Part shown: positions 56,817 through 64,000 of the stretch, one piece after another
Position numbering within the stretch: position 1 is the first letter of the stretch
How the letters are laid out: each line of letters begins with the position of its first letter
DNA from: Candidatus Nanosynbacter sp. HMT-352
GTDB lineage: Bacteria; Patescibacteriota; Saccharimonadia; Saccharimonadales; Saccharimonadaceae
NCBI RefSeq assembly: GCF_022819345.1
Contig: NZ_CP089288.1
Coordinates: forward strand, 248,001 to 312,000
DNA length: 64,000 nt
Reading direction: 5' to 3'
Position numbers and translations under genes: made by a program
Notes under the pieces: model-generated
The model's database searches: none
Seen by the model: the letters and a program-made list of their open reading frames with translations, nothing else
Told to the model about the DNA's origin: nothing

Positions 56817-58976
56817 ATGGGTCAGCGGCGACTAGCAACACCGCAAAAAGATGACGCCAATAAGCGTCCGCAGTCAAAGAAAAGCAACAATGCAGTTTTG
56901 AATAGCACAACTACTCGTAAGGGTGAAGTTTTCCGAGCTCAGCGACGAACGAGCGAGAATGTTAATCTCAGGGCTTCACAACACTTAATTGATATTCCGG
57001 TAAACAAGTCAGTTTACAACGGATACGGCGGCGAGCAATTTAGTGCCAAAATGCAGCCAAAGCCTGTTCGCGGTGGTCAGCCGAAACTTCGGATTATCCC
57101 AATTGGTGGCGTGGGCGAAATGGGAATTGGTAAGAATATGAACGCCATCGAATATGATGATGAGATTATCATCGTAGATATGGGCTTTTTGTTCCCGGGC
57201 AGTGATTATCCAGGCATTAATTACATCACGCCAGATATTACTTGGCTGGAAGAGAATAAGCATAAAATTAAGGCGCATGTTTTTACGCATGGACACCTTG
57301 ATCACATTGGCTCGTTCCGTCATTTTATTCATCGTATTCCAGCGCCAGTTTATGGCTCTAAGTTTACGATTGGCATGCTTGATCGAACGATGGACGATTC
57401 AGAAGTGGATTTCAAGCCAGATTATCGAGTGATGGATCCGCTGAGTCACGAAATTGTTCAAGTTTCTAAGCATTTTTCAATCGAGTTGGTGCGAGTCAAC
57501 CACTCAATTCCTGATTCTACGGCGGTGATTATTAGAACTCCGATGGGTGTGATTGTCGATTCTGGTGACTGGCGATTCGAGGAAAGTCCAGTTGATGGTC
57601 AGAAGTTTGACCTTGAGCGACTTACGGAAGTGGCTTCAAAAGAAGGCATTTTGATGTTTATGAACGAGTCGACCAACTGTGAATCGGCTGGCACACACAC
57701 GCACACGGAGTTTGATATTCAGTATTCCATCGGTCAGGTGATGGATAAGTTTAGTAATAGTCGAGTAATTTTAAGTTGTTTCTCATCGCAGGTGCATCGC
57801 TTGCAATTAATTTTGGAAGAGGCTCATAAGCACGGACGCAAGGTGGCGTTTGCTGGATTCTCGATGATTCAAAATCTGGAAGTAGCGTTGCGTTCGGGGA
57901 CAATTAAGATTCCTAAAGACACCATTATGAAGATGGAAGATATTGTTAAATTGCCCGATAACCAAATTGCCGTAGTTTGTACTGGCTCGCAGGGTGAATT
58001 TAACGCCGTCTTAAATCGCATGGCGACGGGCGCTCATAAATATATGAAAATTAAGGGTTCGGACGTTGTGGTGTTTAGTTCAAATCCAATTCCTGGCAAT
58101 GAAAAAAGCGTGGTGCGAACGGTTGATGGTCTGATGCGCGAAGGTTCTGACGTTATTCAGAACGGAAAGACTCACTTGACAGGAATCGGTCCTCTACACT
58201 TGTCAGGTCACGGATATTATGACGATCATGTCAAGTTGATCAATGCACTTAACCCAACTTATTACATGCCAATTCACGGTGAATTCCATATGTTGGTGCA
58301 TAATGCCAGATTGGCGGAAAAGGAATGTGGAATTCCTCGTAAGAATATTTTTGTGTGCGATGCTGGAGATATTATTGAAATTGATATTGAAAGGCAAGCA
58401 AAGAAGGCTGGGCGAATTCACGTTGGTGGCGTGATGTATGATGACACTGGCGCGATTGTTTCTGAGGTTGTATTGAAAGATCGCATTCACATGTCGCAAG
58501 AGGGAATGTTTGTTGTGGTGCTGACCGTACAGCGTGGCACGGGACGATTATTGACTAGTCCAGACATTATTTCTCGCGGATTTATTTACTTGCGCGATTC
58601 TGAAGAGTTGATGAATATGATTCGCCAATACTTGAAGCAAAAAGCGGCACGTAGTTTTTCTGGCAAATATGATTTGGACGTTATCAAAAAAGAAATTAAA
58701 GATGAGATTACGCATATATTGTACGATCAGACTCGCCGAACACCGATTGTCATTCCAGTGATAAATGAAGTTGGTGGCTTGAAATCTGTTAAGTCGGCAG
58801 CTACGCCAACACATTCTGCCGTGAAATCGCCCGCGCGCGGTAAAAAGCCTGTCTCAGACGAGCCAAAAATGACCCTCCCAACTACGCCACGTCGCCGTTT
58901 CCCGCAGCGCCAAGTGCCAGATACTGAAGCAAACGACACAAAAGCCAGAGAACGACAGAATACTCGCCCGTACTAG
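56817..58976 (+). CDS. rnj: Ribonuclease J
   Basis: 719 aa. Endo- and 5'-3' exoribonuclease that matures and degrades RNA. Metallo-beta-lactamase core with HTHGHLDHIGS near 160, MGFLFPGSDYPGINYITPD, and beta-CASP part (CFSSQVHRLQLI, GTQGE-like TGSQGEFNAVLNRMA, HGEFHMLVHNARLA). An extra 85-residue basic N-terminal arm and a basic C-terminus (KSPARGKKPV, PRRRFPQRQ) likely bind RNA. Start ATG 56817 has AAGGAG; the ATG at 56781 has none. Confidence 0.96.
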   Translation: MGQRRLATPQKDDANKRPQSKKSNNAVLNSTTTRKGEVFRAQRRTSENVNLRASQHLIDIPVNKSVYNGYGGEQFSAKMQPKPVRGGQPKLRIIPIGGVGEMGIGKNMNAIEYDDEIIIVDMGFLFPGSDYPGINYITPDITWLEENKHKIKAHVFTHGHLDHIGSFRHFIHRIPAPVYGSKFTIGMLDRTMDDSEVDFKPDYRVMDPLSHEIVQVSKHFSIELVRVNHSIPDSTAVIIRTPMGVIVDSGDWRFEESPVDGQKFDLERLTEVASKEGILMFMNESTNCESAGTHTHTEFDIQYSIGQVMDKFSNSRVILSCFSSQVHRLQLILEEAHKHGRKVAFAGFSMIQNLEVALRSGTIKIPKDTIMKMEDIVKLPDNQIAVVCTGSQGEFNAVLNRMATGAHKYMKIKGSDVVVFSSNPIPGNEKSVVRTVDGLMREGSDVIQNGKTHLTGIGPLHLSGHGYYDDHVKLINALNPTYYMPIHGEFHMLVHNARLAEKECGIPRKNIFVCDAGDIIEIDIERQAKKAGRIHVGGVMYDDTGAIVSEVVLKDRIHMSQEGMFVVVLTVQRGTGRLLTSPDIISRGFIYLRDSEELMNMIRQYLKQKAARSFSGKYDLDVIKKEIKDEITHILYDQTRRTPIVIPVINEVGGLKSVKSAATPTHSAVKSPARGKKPVSDEPKMTLPTTPRRRFPQRQVPDTEANDTKARERQNTRPY

Positions 58977-58985
58977 AGTTCTAGA

Positions 58986-59014
58986 TTGATTTTACTGGTA
59001 AATTATGCTATAAT
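58986..59014 (+). promoter_or_regulatory. Upstream ftsK promoter
   Basis: TTGATT (58986-58991), 17-bp spacer, TATAAT (59009-59014). A second TATAAT at 59067-59072 ends 10 nt before the ftsK ATG, so ftsK may have two start sites, one almost leaderless. Confidence 0.6.
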
Positions 59015-59082
59015 ACTAAGCGTATTAAGTTGATTTTTACATCTGTTAATAAGTGTAAAATCAGTGTATAATAAAAACGATT

Positions 59083-61296
59083 ATGGCAAAAAAACGAAAG
59101 AGCACGAAAAAATCCGCACCAGCCAAGCCGCAGCATAGTTTGCCGGCGGGTTTTTGGTCGCAAGTTGGCGCGGTGATGCTTATTCTTTTGTCTCTACTAC
59201 TCGTCGTGTCGTGGTTTGGCGTCGGTGGTCCGGTTTTACAATGGATTGATATGGCGACCATAAAAACTATTGGTTACACCGCGTACGCCTTACCGATATT
59301 GCTGATTTATTTGGCGGTTGAGACTTTCCGAGCAGAAGAGAATCAGTTGCCTGCAGTGGTGAAATTTGCGGCAATTTTGGAAATTGTGTGGTTTTCTGGA
59401 TTGTTTGGGTTAATGAAGACGGCTTCGCATCCGAATTCTGGTGGATTTGTGGGCGATATATTGAATATGGCCACACTGAAAATGGTAGATTCGGCAATTG
59501 CTGTGATTATTTATCTGGTTTTGGCGTTTATAACGGTTCTATTTATTACTCAAACGTCACCGTTTACGGTTTTCAGTAAACTTTGGGAGATGATTAAGAG
59601 CAATACTAAGGAGGACGATAATAATCGTTCTGTTATGAAAAAGGCGTCAATTGCTCAGCCAGCAGAAGAAGAGAAAAAGACCGACTTGGGAGAAATTAAG
59701 TTAAATGCTGGTGTACCAATAATTGATACAGCCAAAGAGAAAAAGAGCTTATTAAAGAAAGTAGAGAAGCCAGAAAAGGTCAATGAAGAGCAGGCTTTGG
59801 TGGCAACTCGTGATCCGAATTGGGAGGCGCCAAGCTTGGATCTATTAGAGAAGAACGAAAGCGGTGCTGATGCTGGAGATACGCGCCAGAATGCCCAAAT
59901 AATTCACGATACGCTGGCTGAATTTAATATTGAGGCAGCGATGGGCGATATTAATGTTGGTCCAAAAGTCACGCAATACACTTTAAGACCGCCAAGTGGC
60001 GTTAAATTGACGCGAATTACGGCGCTGGAAACTAACATTGCGCTTAATTTGGCGGCACAAAGTTTAAGGATTGAGGCGCCAATTCCTGGTCAGCGAGCGG
60101 TTGGTATTGAAGTGCCTAACCGTAAGGCTGCCGAGGTGCGACTGCGAAGTACGTTGTCATCAAAGCAATGGGCTGCTGCTCGTGATCCTTTGAGTTTTGG
60201 AATTGGTAAAGATATATCTGGTCAAGTTGTTGTGGGTGAACTGGGAAAGATGCCGCATTTGCTGATTGCTGGACAAACGGGTTCTGGTAAGTCTGTGATG
60301 ATTAACACCTTGCTTTGTAGTTTGTTGTATCGCAATAGTCCGAGTGATATGAAGTTGATTTTGGTTGACCCGAAGCAAGTCGAAATGGCACCGTACGCCG
60401 ATATTCCACATCTTCTTGCGCCAGTTATTAATGAACCAGAGAAGACCATTTCAGCTTTGAAGTGGGCGGTGAATGAGATGGAACGACGCTATAAGTTGTT
60501 GGCGGGCGAGAAAATCCGTAATATTAAGGAATATAACAAGAGGCTGCAGTCGCGCGCTAAGAAGATTGCAATTGCTGATGAAAATGGCAATGTTCAAGAG
60601 CATGAAGATGGATCGATGCCGTATATCGTGATTGTGGTGGACGAGATGTCTGACCTTATGATGATGGCTAAAAAGGATGTTGAGACGTTAATTGTCCGTT
60701 TGGCGCAGAAATCGCGAGCAGTTGGCATTCACTTGGTGTTGGCAACGCAGCGTCCTAGCGTGAATGTGATTACTGGTTTGATTAAGGCAAACGTGCCGGC
60801 GCGAATTGCCTTTACGGTGGCTAGCCAGGTTGACAGTATAACGATTCTAGACCAATCTGGCGCTGAGAAATTATTGGGTCAGGGAGATATGCTATTTTAC
60901 GTAACGAGTATGAGCAAGCCAAGACGTATCCAGGGCGCCTGGGTGACAGATGATGAGGTGAATAAAATTGCCGATCATTTGCGTATGCAGATGGCTCCGC
61001 AATACAACGATGAAGTGGTGGCTCAGCCAGTTCAATTGGACGGTAAGGGTGGCGTCGTGATGGACTTATCTGAAGGTGGCGATGATAAGTTTAAGGATGC
61101 GGTTCGTGTGGTGGTTGAGCGTCGCAAAGCCTCAACGAGTATGCTGCAAACGCGCCTGGGAATTGGTTATCAGCGAGCAGCGCGAATTATTGAAGAGATG
61201 GAAGAGCGGGGGATTATTGGTCCGCAGAACGGTTCTAAGCCGCGCGATGTTTTGATTTCTAGTCCAGAAGAGCTTGAGGAGCTGCTGGCGGAATAG
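59083..61296 (+). CDS. ftsK: DNA translocase FtsK
   Basis: 737 aa. Pumps DNA during cell division. N-terminal four-helix membrane region (about 25-170), short linker (about 190-270, compared with over 600 in E. coli), then the motor: GQTGSGKSVMINTLL near 396, VVDEMSDLMMMAKKDVETLI, ATQRPSVNVITGLIKANVPARIA and GAEKLLGQGDML; C-terminal gamma winged-helix (STSMLQTRLGIGYQRAARII). Complete for a short-linker SpoIIIE/FtsK. Confidence 0.97.
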   Translation: MAKKRKSTKKSAPAKPQHSLPAGFWSQVGAVMLILLSLLLVVSWFGVGGPVLQWIDMATIKTIGYTAYALPILLIYLAVETFRAEENQLPAVVKFAAILEIVWFSGLFGLMKTASHPNSGGFVGDILNMATLKMVDSAIAVIIYLVLAFITVLFITQTSPFTVFSKLWEMIKSNTKEDDNNRSVMKKASIAQPAEEEKKTDLGEIKLNAGVPIIDTAKEKKSLLKKVEKPEKVNEEQALVATRDPNWEAPSLDLLEKNESGADAGDTRQNAQIIHDTLAEFNIEAAMGDINVGPKVTQYTLRPPSGVKLTRITALETNIALNLAAQSLRIEAPIPGQRAVGIEVPNRKAAEVRLRSTLSSKQWAAARDPLSFGIGKDISGQVVVGELGKMPHLLIAGQTGSGKSVMINTLLCSLLYRNSPSDMKLILVDPKQVEMAPYADIPHLLAPVINEPEKTISALKWAVNEMERRYKLLAGEKIRNIKEYNKRLQSRAKKIAIADENGNVQEHEDGSMPYIVIVVDEMSDLMMMAKKDVETLIVRLAQKSRAVGIHLVLATQRPSVNVITGLIKANVPARIAFTVASQVDSITILDQSGAEKLLGQGDMLFYVTSMSKPRRIQGAWVTDDEVNKIADHLRMQMAPQYNDEVVAQPVQLDGKGGVVMDLSEGGDDKFKDAVRVVVERRKASTSMLQTRLGIGYQRAARIIEEMEERGIIGPQNGSKPRDVLISSPEELEELLAE

Positions 61297-61324
61297 CGAT
61301 TGCTACGATTTATCAGTAGTAAGA

Positions 61325-61354
61325 TTGGCAATATTGGCTGTTTAGTGATATAAT
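61325..61354 (+). promoter_or_regulatory. rpsF operon promoter
   Basis: TTGGCA (61325-61330), 18-bp spacer, TATAAT (61349-61354). Leader about 65 nt. Confidence 0.75.
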
Positions 61355-61374
61355 AGCAATTGAATATTAACCTA

Positions 61375-61416
61375 AGCTTACGTGAGACAGCGTAAGCATC
61401 CGTAAATGGATTCCAG
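61375..61416 (+). promoter_or_regulatory. Structured rpsF leader, possible S6:S18 binding motif
   Basis: Perfect stem GCTTACG (61376-61382) / CGTAAGC (61391-61397), then ATCC-GTAAAT-GGAT with a CCG trinucleotide (61400-61402). Established: many rpsF leaders bind the S6:S18 complex through a CCG-containing bulge. The match here is partial. Confidence 0.55.
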
Positions 61417-61426
61417 AGGAGGAAAC

Positions 61427-61780
61427 ATGAACGAATACGAACTAACTGTTCTTATTCACCCGGATTTAGAGGCTAATCTAGATTCAGCGTTGGATAAGGT
61501 ACGTGGTTTGATCACTGCTAACGGTGGTGAAATTACCAAAGAAGATAACTGGGGCAAGAAAAAATTGGCCTACACAATCAAGCGTGAGGACTTTGCAGTT
61601 TACGTTTGTTTTGAGGTTAAATTGCCAGCGCCAGCTTTATTGAAAATTTCAAACACACTTAATATTACTGACGAAGTTTTGCGCTACCTATTGGTAAAAA
61701 CTGATGAAAAAACTCGTCAAGCATTAAGCGAGCAAAAAGCGCGCAACGAAGAATCTGATTCAAGCGAATCAAGTAAATAA
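61427..61780 (+). CDS. rpsF: Ribosomal protein S6
   Basis: 117 aa. 30S protein that pairs with S18. NEYELTVLIHPDLEANLDSAL at the start and GKKKLAYTIKREDFAVYVCFEV near 50-70, then an acidic/Ser tail (SEQKARNEESDSSESSK). ATG 61427 has GAGGAGGAAA; an ATG at 61406 is in the leader. First of rpsF-ssb-rpsR, the classical operon. Confidence 0.96.
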   Translation: MNEYELTVLIHPDLEANLDSALDKVRGLITANGGEITKEDNWGKKKLAYTIKREDFAVYVCFEVKLPAPALLKISNTLNITDEVLRYLLVKTDEKTRQALSEQKARNEESDSSESSK

Positions 61781-61815
61781 GCCTAACTGCCGTAAGGTAA
61801 AAGAGGGGATAGAAT

Positions 61816-62238
61816 ATGGCACGAAGTATCAATCAAGTGATTTTGTTGGGTAGATTGACACGCGATCCAGAACAGCGAACAACCGCTTCTGGCAAGAATG
61901 TAGTTAGTTTCAGCATTGCTGTTGATCGACAATCTCAAGACGATCAGGCTGACTTTTTCAATATCACAGCTTGGGATAAACTTGGTGATTTGGTAATGCA
62001 ATATCTAAGCAAGGGTCGTCGGGTTTTGATCCAAGGACGACTGCGACAGGATAGCTGGGAAGATAAGGATACTGGTAAAAGGCAGAGTCGAATTGAAGTT
62101 ACTGCTTCGGACGTAACGTTCTTAGACGGTCCAAATGGCGACAATTCGGGTTCTGCAGCACCAAAGACTACTAAAAAAGAGGAAGTCGTAACGGAAATTG
62201 ACGATAAGCCAATTGACCTAAGCGAAATTCCATTCTAA
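61816..62238 (+). CDS. ssb: Single-stranded DNA-binding protein
   Basis: 140 aa. Coats single-stranded DNA in replication and repair. OB fold: [48 protein letters not shown] and [18 protein letters not shown]; then a short disordered stretch and the acidic partner-binding tip DLSEIPF. Full tail present. Good Shine-Dalgarno (gaggggat). Between rpsF and rpsR. Confidence 0.97.
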   Translation: MARSINQVILLGRLTRDPEQRTTASGKNVVSFSIAVDRQSQDDQADFFNITAWDKLGDLVMQYLSKGRRVLIQGRLRQDSWEDKDTGKRQSRIEVTASDVTFLDGPNGDNSGSAAPKTTKKEEVVTEIDDKPIDLSEIPF

Positions 62239-62251
62239 TAAGGAGATTAAA

Positions 62252-62449
62252 ATGGCACAATTGAAGAAAAATCCACCGATCATTTTTGACTATAAAGATG
62301 TAAAAACTTTGCAACGTTACATCAATGTTTACGGTCAAATTGAGCCAATCAGCAAGACTGGTTTGAGCGAAAAGCAACAGCGAAGCTTGGCAGTAGCAAT
62401 TAAGCGTGCTCGCCACTTGGCTTTGTTGCCATTTGTTACTAGCAACTAG
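62252..62449 (+). CDS. rpsR: Ribosomal protein S18
   Basis: 65 aa. 30S protein bound to S6. [18 protein letters not shown] and [19 protein letters not shown]. No zinc cysteines at the N-terminus (zinc-free form). Slightly short but complete. 13 nt after ssb with AAGGAG. Confidence 0.96.
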   Translation: MAQLKKNPPIIFDYKDVKTLQRYINVYGQIEPISKTGLSEKQQRSLAVAIKRARHLALLPFVTSN

Positions 62450-62464
62450 GAACGTTTAATGCGC

Positions 62465-62503
62465 AATATCTCGTTGCTATGATATATTTGGCAGCGAGAT
62501 ATT
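62465..62503 (+). terminator. Hairpin between rpsR and efp
   Basis: ATATCTCGTTGC (62466-62477) pairs with GCAGCGAGATAT (62491-62502), one G-U, 13-nt loop, then TTTATT. A weak terminator, or a structural leader of efp. Confidence 0.6.
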
Positions 62504-62522
62504 TTATTGGAAAGGAGAAAAT

Positions 62523-63083
62523 ATGTATCAGCCAACTGATTTGAAAAAAGGCGTAGTTTGTCAAATTGACGGCAAGCCATATCGCGTCGTAGAATACGGC
62601 CAAAAAGTTATGGGTCGTGGCGGTTCGATTGTTAACGTGAAATTGAAAAACCTAATTGACGGAAGTGTTATCCCAAAGACTTTCAAGGGTCAAGAGCGAA
62701 TCGAAGCTGCGGAAGTAAATAATAAAACTGCGCAATATTTGTATAACGACGGCGACAAGTTCTATTTCATGGACCCGACTAGCTTTGAGCAATTTGAGCT
62801 GGCTGCGGAAATCGTGGATGATGCCAGTAAATACCTGAAAGAAGGCGATGAATTAAGCCTTCAATTCTTCGACGGTCGAGTGATTAACGTTGAGCTACCA
62901 AAGAATAAATATCTGGAAGTTACCTACACGGAAGATGTGGTTAAGGGCGATACGACTTCATCTGTGCTAAAAGACGCTACTTTGGAGACGGGGCTAGTTG
63001 TCAAAGTTCCAGCATTTATCAAGCAGGGCGATATTATTAGCGTTGACACATCCACTGGTGAATATCGCGAGCGAAAGAAATAG
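62523..63083 (+). CDS. efp: Elongation factor P
   Basis: 186 aa. Rescues ribosomes stalled at polyproline. Three domains (KOW-like, OB, OB) with KGVVCQIDGKPYRVVEY, FKGQERIEAAEV, YLYNDGDKFYFMDPTSFEQF, and TLETGLVVKVPAFIKQGD. The tip of the domain I loop is R32 in MGRGG, where E. coli has the modified Lys34 (PGKGQ). So modification by EpmA is not expected; it may be unmodified. Proline-rich proteins here (52528, 46863) are potential clients. AAGGAG 7 nt upstream. Confidence 0.95.
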   Translation: MYQPTDLKKGVVCQIDGKPYRVVEYGQKVMGRGGSIVNVKLKNLIDGSVIPKTFKGQERIEAAEVNNKTAQYLYNDGDKFYFMDPTSFEQFELAAEIVDDASKYLKEGDELSLQFFDGRVINVELPKNKYLEVTYTEDVVKGDTTSSVLKDATLETGLVVKVPAFIKQGDIISVDTSTGEYRERKK

Positions 63084-63092
63084 TTCTACTTA

Positions 63093-63815
63093 ATGAAACA
63101 GCGATTAGATAAAGCTCTGGTCGAGCGTGGTTTGGCGACAACAAGATCTCAGGCGGATAATTTTATTCGCCTGGGCTATGTTTTTTTGAATAAGAAAATT
63201 GTCCAAAAATCAGGAACTATGGTGTCTGATTCGGACGAGATAAAGCTCGAGAAGAAAGAAACTTATGTTTCGCGAGCTGGCTTAAAACTGGCAAGCGTGG
63301 CGGAGTATTTTCATCTTAATTTTCAGGATAAAACCGTTCTGGATATTGGTTCGAGTACGGGCGGATTTACTGACTATTCATTGCGTCACGGCGCCAAAAA
63401 GGTATTTGCTGTTGACGTTGGAACGGAGCAGCTCCATCCGAGTTTGAGACCGAATCCAAAAATTATTCTCCACGAAAAGACCGATATTCGTGATTTTTAT
63501 GCAGATGAAGCAATTGATATTATCGTGGGCGATGTGTCGTTTATATCTCTGAGGGAAATTTTGCCGCACGTGGCAGAAAATTTGATGAACACGAATACGA
63601 TATTAATTGCTATGGTGAAGCCTCAATTTGAGGCGGGGCGGCATCAGGTTAATAAAGGAATTATTAAAAACGATAAAGTTCGCCGGCAGATTTTGTCCGA
63701 TTTTGAAGATTGGGCGAAAAAGTATTTTGTTATCTTAGATAAAAAAGATAGTGAAGTGGCTGGCAGTAAGGGTAATCTCGAGCGATTTTACAAATTGAAA
63801 TTAGCTAAACGTTAA
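63093..63815 (+). CDS. tlyA: TlyA family rRNA 2'-O-methyltransferase
   Basis: 240 aa. Methylates 2'-O of rRNA (C1409 in 16S, and 23S in some species). N-terminal S4 RNA-binding domain ([34 protein letters not shown]), then an FtsJ-like fold ([52 protein letters not shown]). 9 nt after efp. Its end overlaps ychF by 11 nt. Confidence 0.93.
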   Translation: MKQRLDKALVERGLATTRSQADNFIRLGYVFLNKKIVQKSGTMVSDSDEIKLEKKETYVSRAGLKLASVAEYFHLNFQDKTVLDIGSSTGGFTDYSLRHGAKKVFAVDVGTEQLHPSLRPNPKIILHEKTDIRDFYADEAIDIIVGDVSFISLREILPHVAENLMNTNTILIAMVKPQFEAGRHQVNKGIIKNDKVRRQILSDFEDWAKKYFVILDKKDSEVAGSKGNLERFYKLKLAKR

Positions 63816-64000
63816 ACCTAAATTCAACGACATCATTTGGCTGCATGACGTAGGTTTTTCCTTCGGTGCGAATTTTGCCGTTTTCACGAGCCTTAACTTC
63901 CGATCCTGCTGCGACTAAATCGTTAAAATCAACAATTTGTGCAGCAATAAATCCGCGCTCAAAATCCGAGTGAATAACGCCCGCGGCTTGCGGTGCAGTC
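63805..64000 (-). CDS. ychF: YchF/OLA1-type ATPase, C-terminus only
   Basis: The last 64 residues are visible; the rest lies beyond the right edge. They contain [39 protein letters not shown] and end VEFRFNV, the TGS domain end of YchF. Family: ribosome- and 70S-associated ATPase linked to stress. Stop TAG at 63807-63805. Confidence 0.93.
   Translation of the reverse strand, partial: TAPQAAGVIHSDFERGFIAAQIVDFNDLVAAGSEVKARENGKIRTEGKTYVMQPNDVVEFRFNV

Noticed and set aside
2..64000. UGA recoding to glycine as in SR1/Gracilibacteria
   Set aside because: UGA ends comF, dnaG, mutM and others at the family-expected length.
2..64000. CRISPR arrays, insertion sequences or prophage
   Set aside because: No spaced direct repeats, transposase, integrase or phage structural genes were seen.

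Overview
The window looks like a chromosomal stretch from a small-genome Patescibacteria (CPR) bacterium, most likely Candidatus Saccharibacteria (TM7). This is inferred from protein content, not from a 16S gene: VirB2/TrbC-like minipilin arrays, a VanZ-RDD protein, a pruned translation/replication core, many small lineage-type hypothetical proteins, and very compact spacing. UGA is an ordinary stop codon (for example comF, dnaG, mutM), so this is not an SR1/Gracilibacteria-type code. No phage, insertion sequence or CRISPR array is visible.

Layout. 1-1.8 kb: five tandem minipilin genes. 1.9-5.2 kb: hsp20, comF, rlmH, four tRNA genes and a sixth pilin. 5.2-14.1 kb: VanZ-RDD protein, valS, a FemAB-type transferase, tsaD, murE and murF. 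14.2-21.3 kb: two unknown proteins, CIRCE-controlled groES-groEL, a sugar-phosphate isomerase, a MacB-type ABC exporter and tRNA-Ser(GGA). 21.3-28.8 kb: an ATP-grasp ligase, a decayed folC end, a ribonucleotide reductase operon with NrdR-type boxes, a 57-aa CxxC-tailed protein under the same type of boxes, and two paralogous PlsC-like acyltransferases. 28.8-37.4 kb: a 52-aa protein, argS, a transglutaminase-like protein, mscL, pyrH, a DEAH helicase, orn, and a YjbR protein. 37.4-46.7 kb: dnaG-rpoD, a P-loop kinase, polA, mutM-holA, rpsT. 46.8-54.6 kb: a DHH-like protein, truB, rpsO, a sortase, pnp, a type-4 UDG, and an Rrf2 regulator. 54.6-64 kb: YhgE/Pip protein, rnj, ftsK, rpsF-ssb-rpsR, efp, tlyA, and the end of ychF.

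How the genes work together. RNA decay is well represented (RNase J, PNPase, Orn). Cell-wall assembly is present (MurE, MurF, FemAB, sortase). The host-interaction or DNA-uptake side is hinted at by minipilins, ComF and the YhgE protein.

Most notable observations. (1) NrdA has no cysteine after residue 532, so it lacks the usual C-terminal redox cysteine pair, while a 57-aa protein ending in CDGCE sits under a matching promoter with two NrdR-like boxes at the same 32-bp spacing. I propose a redox tail supplied in trans. (2) NrdB has Phe where the radical Tyr should be and Glu in place of the first Asp ligand, as in class Ic enzymes. (3) At about 19 genes a -10 hexamer ends only 6-10 nt before the start codon, most often exactly 6, pointing to widespread leaderless transcription. 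(4) DnaG has lost all four zinc ligands and the type-4 UDG has lost its Fe-S cysteines. (5) Gene remnants (a folC 3' end and an mscL 3' end) show ongoing reduction.
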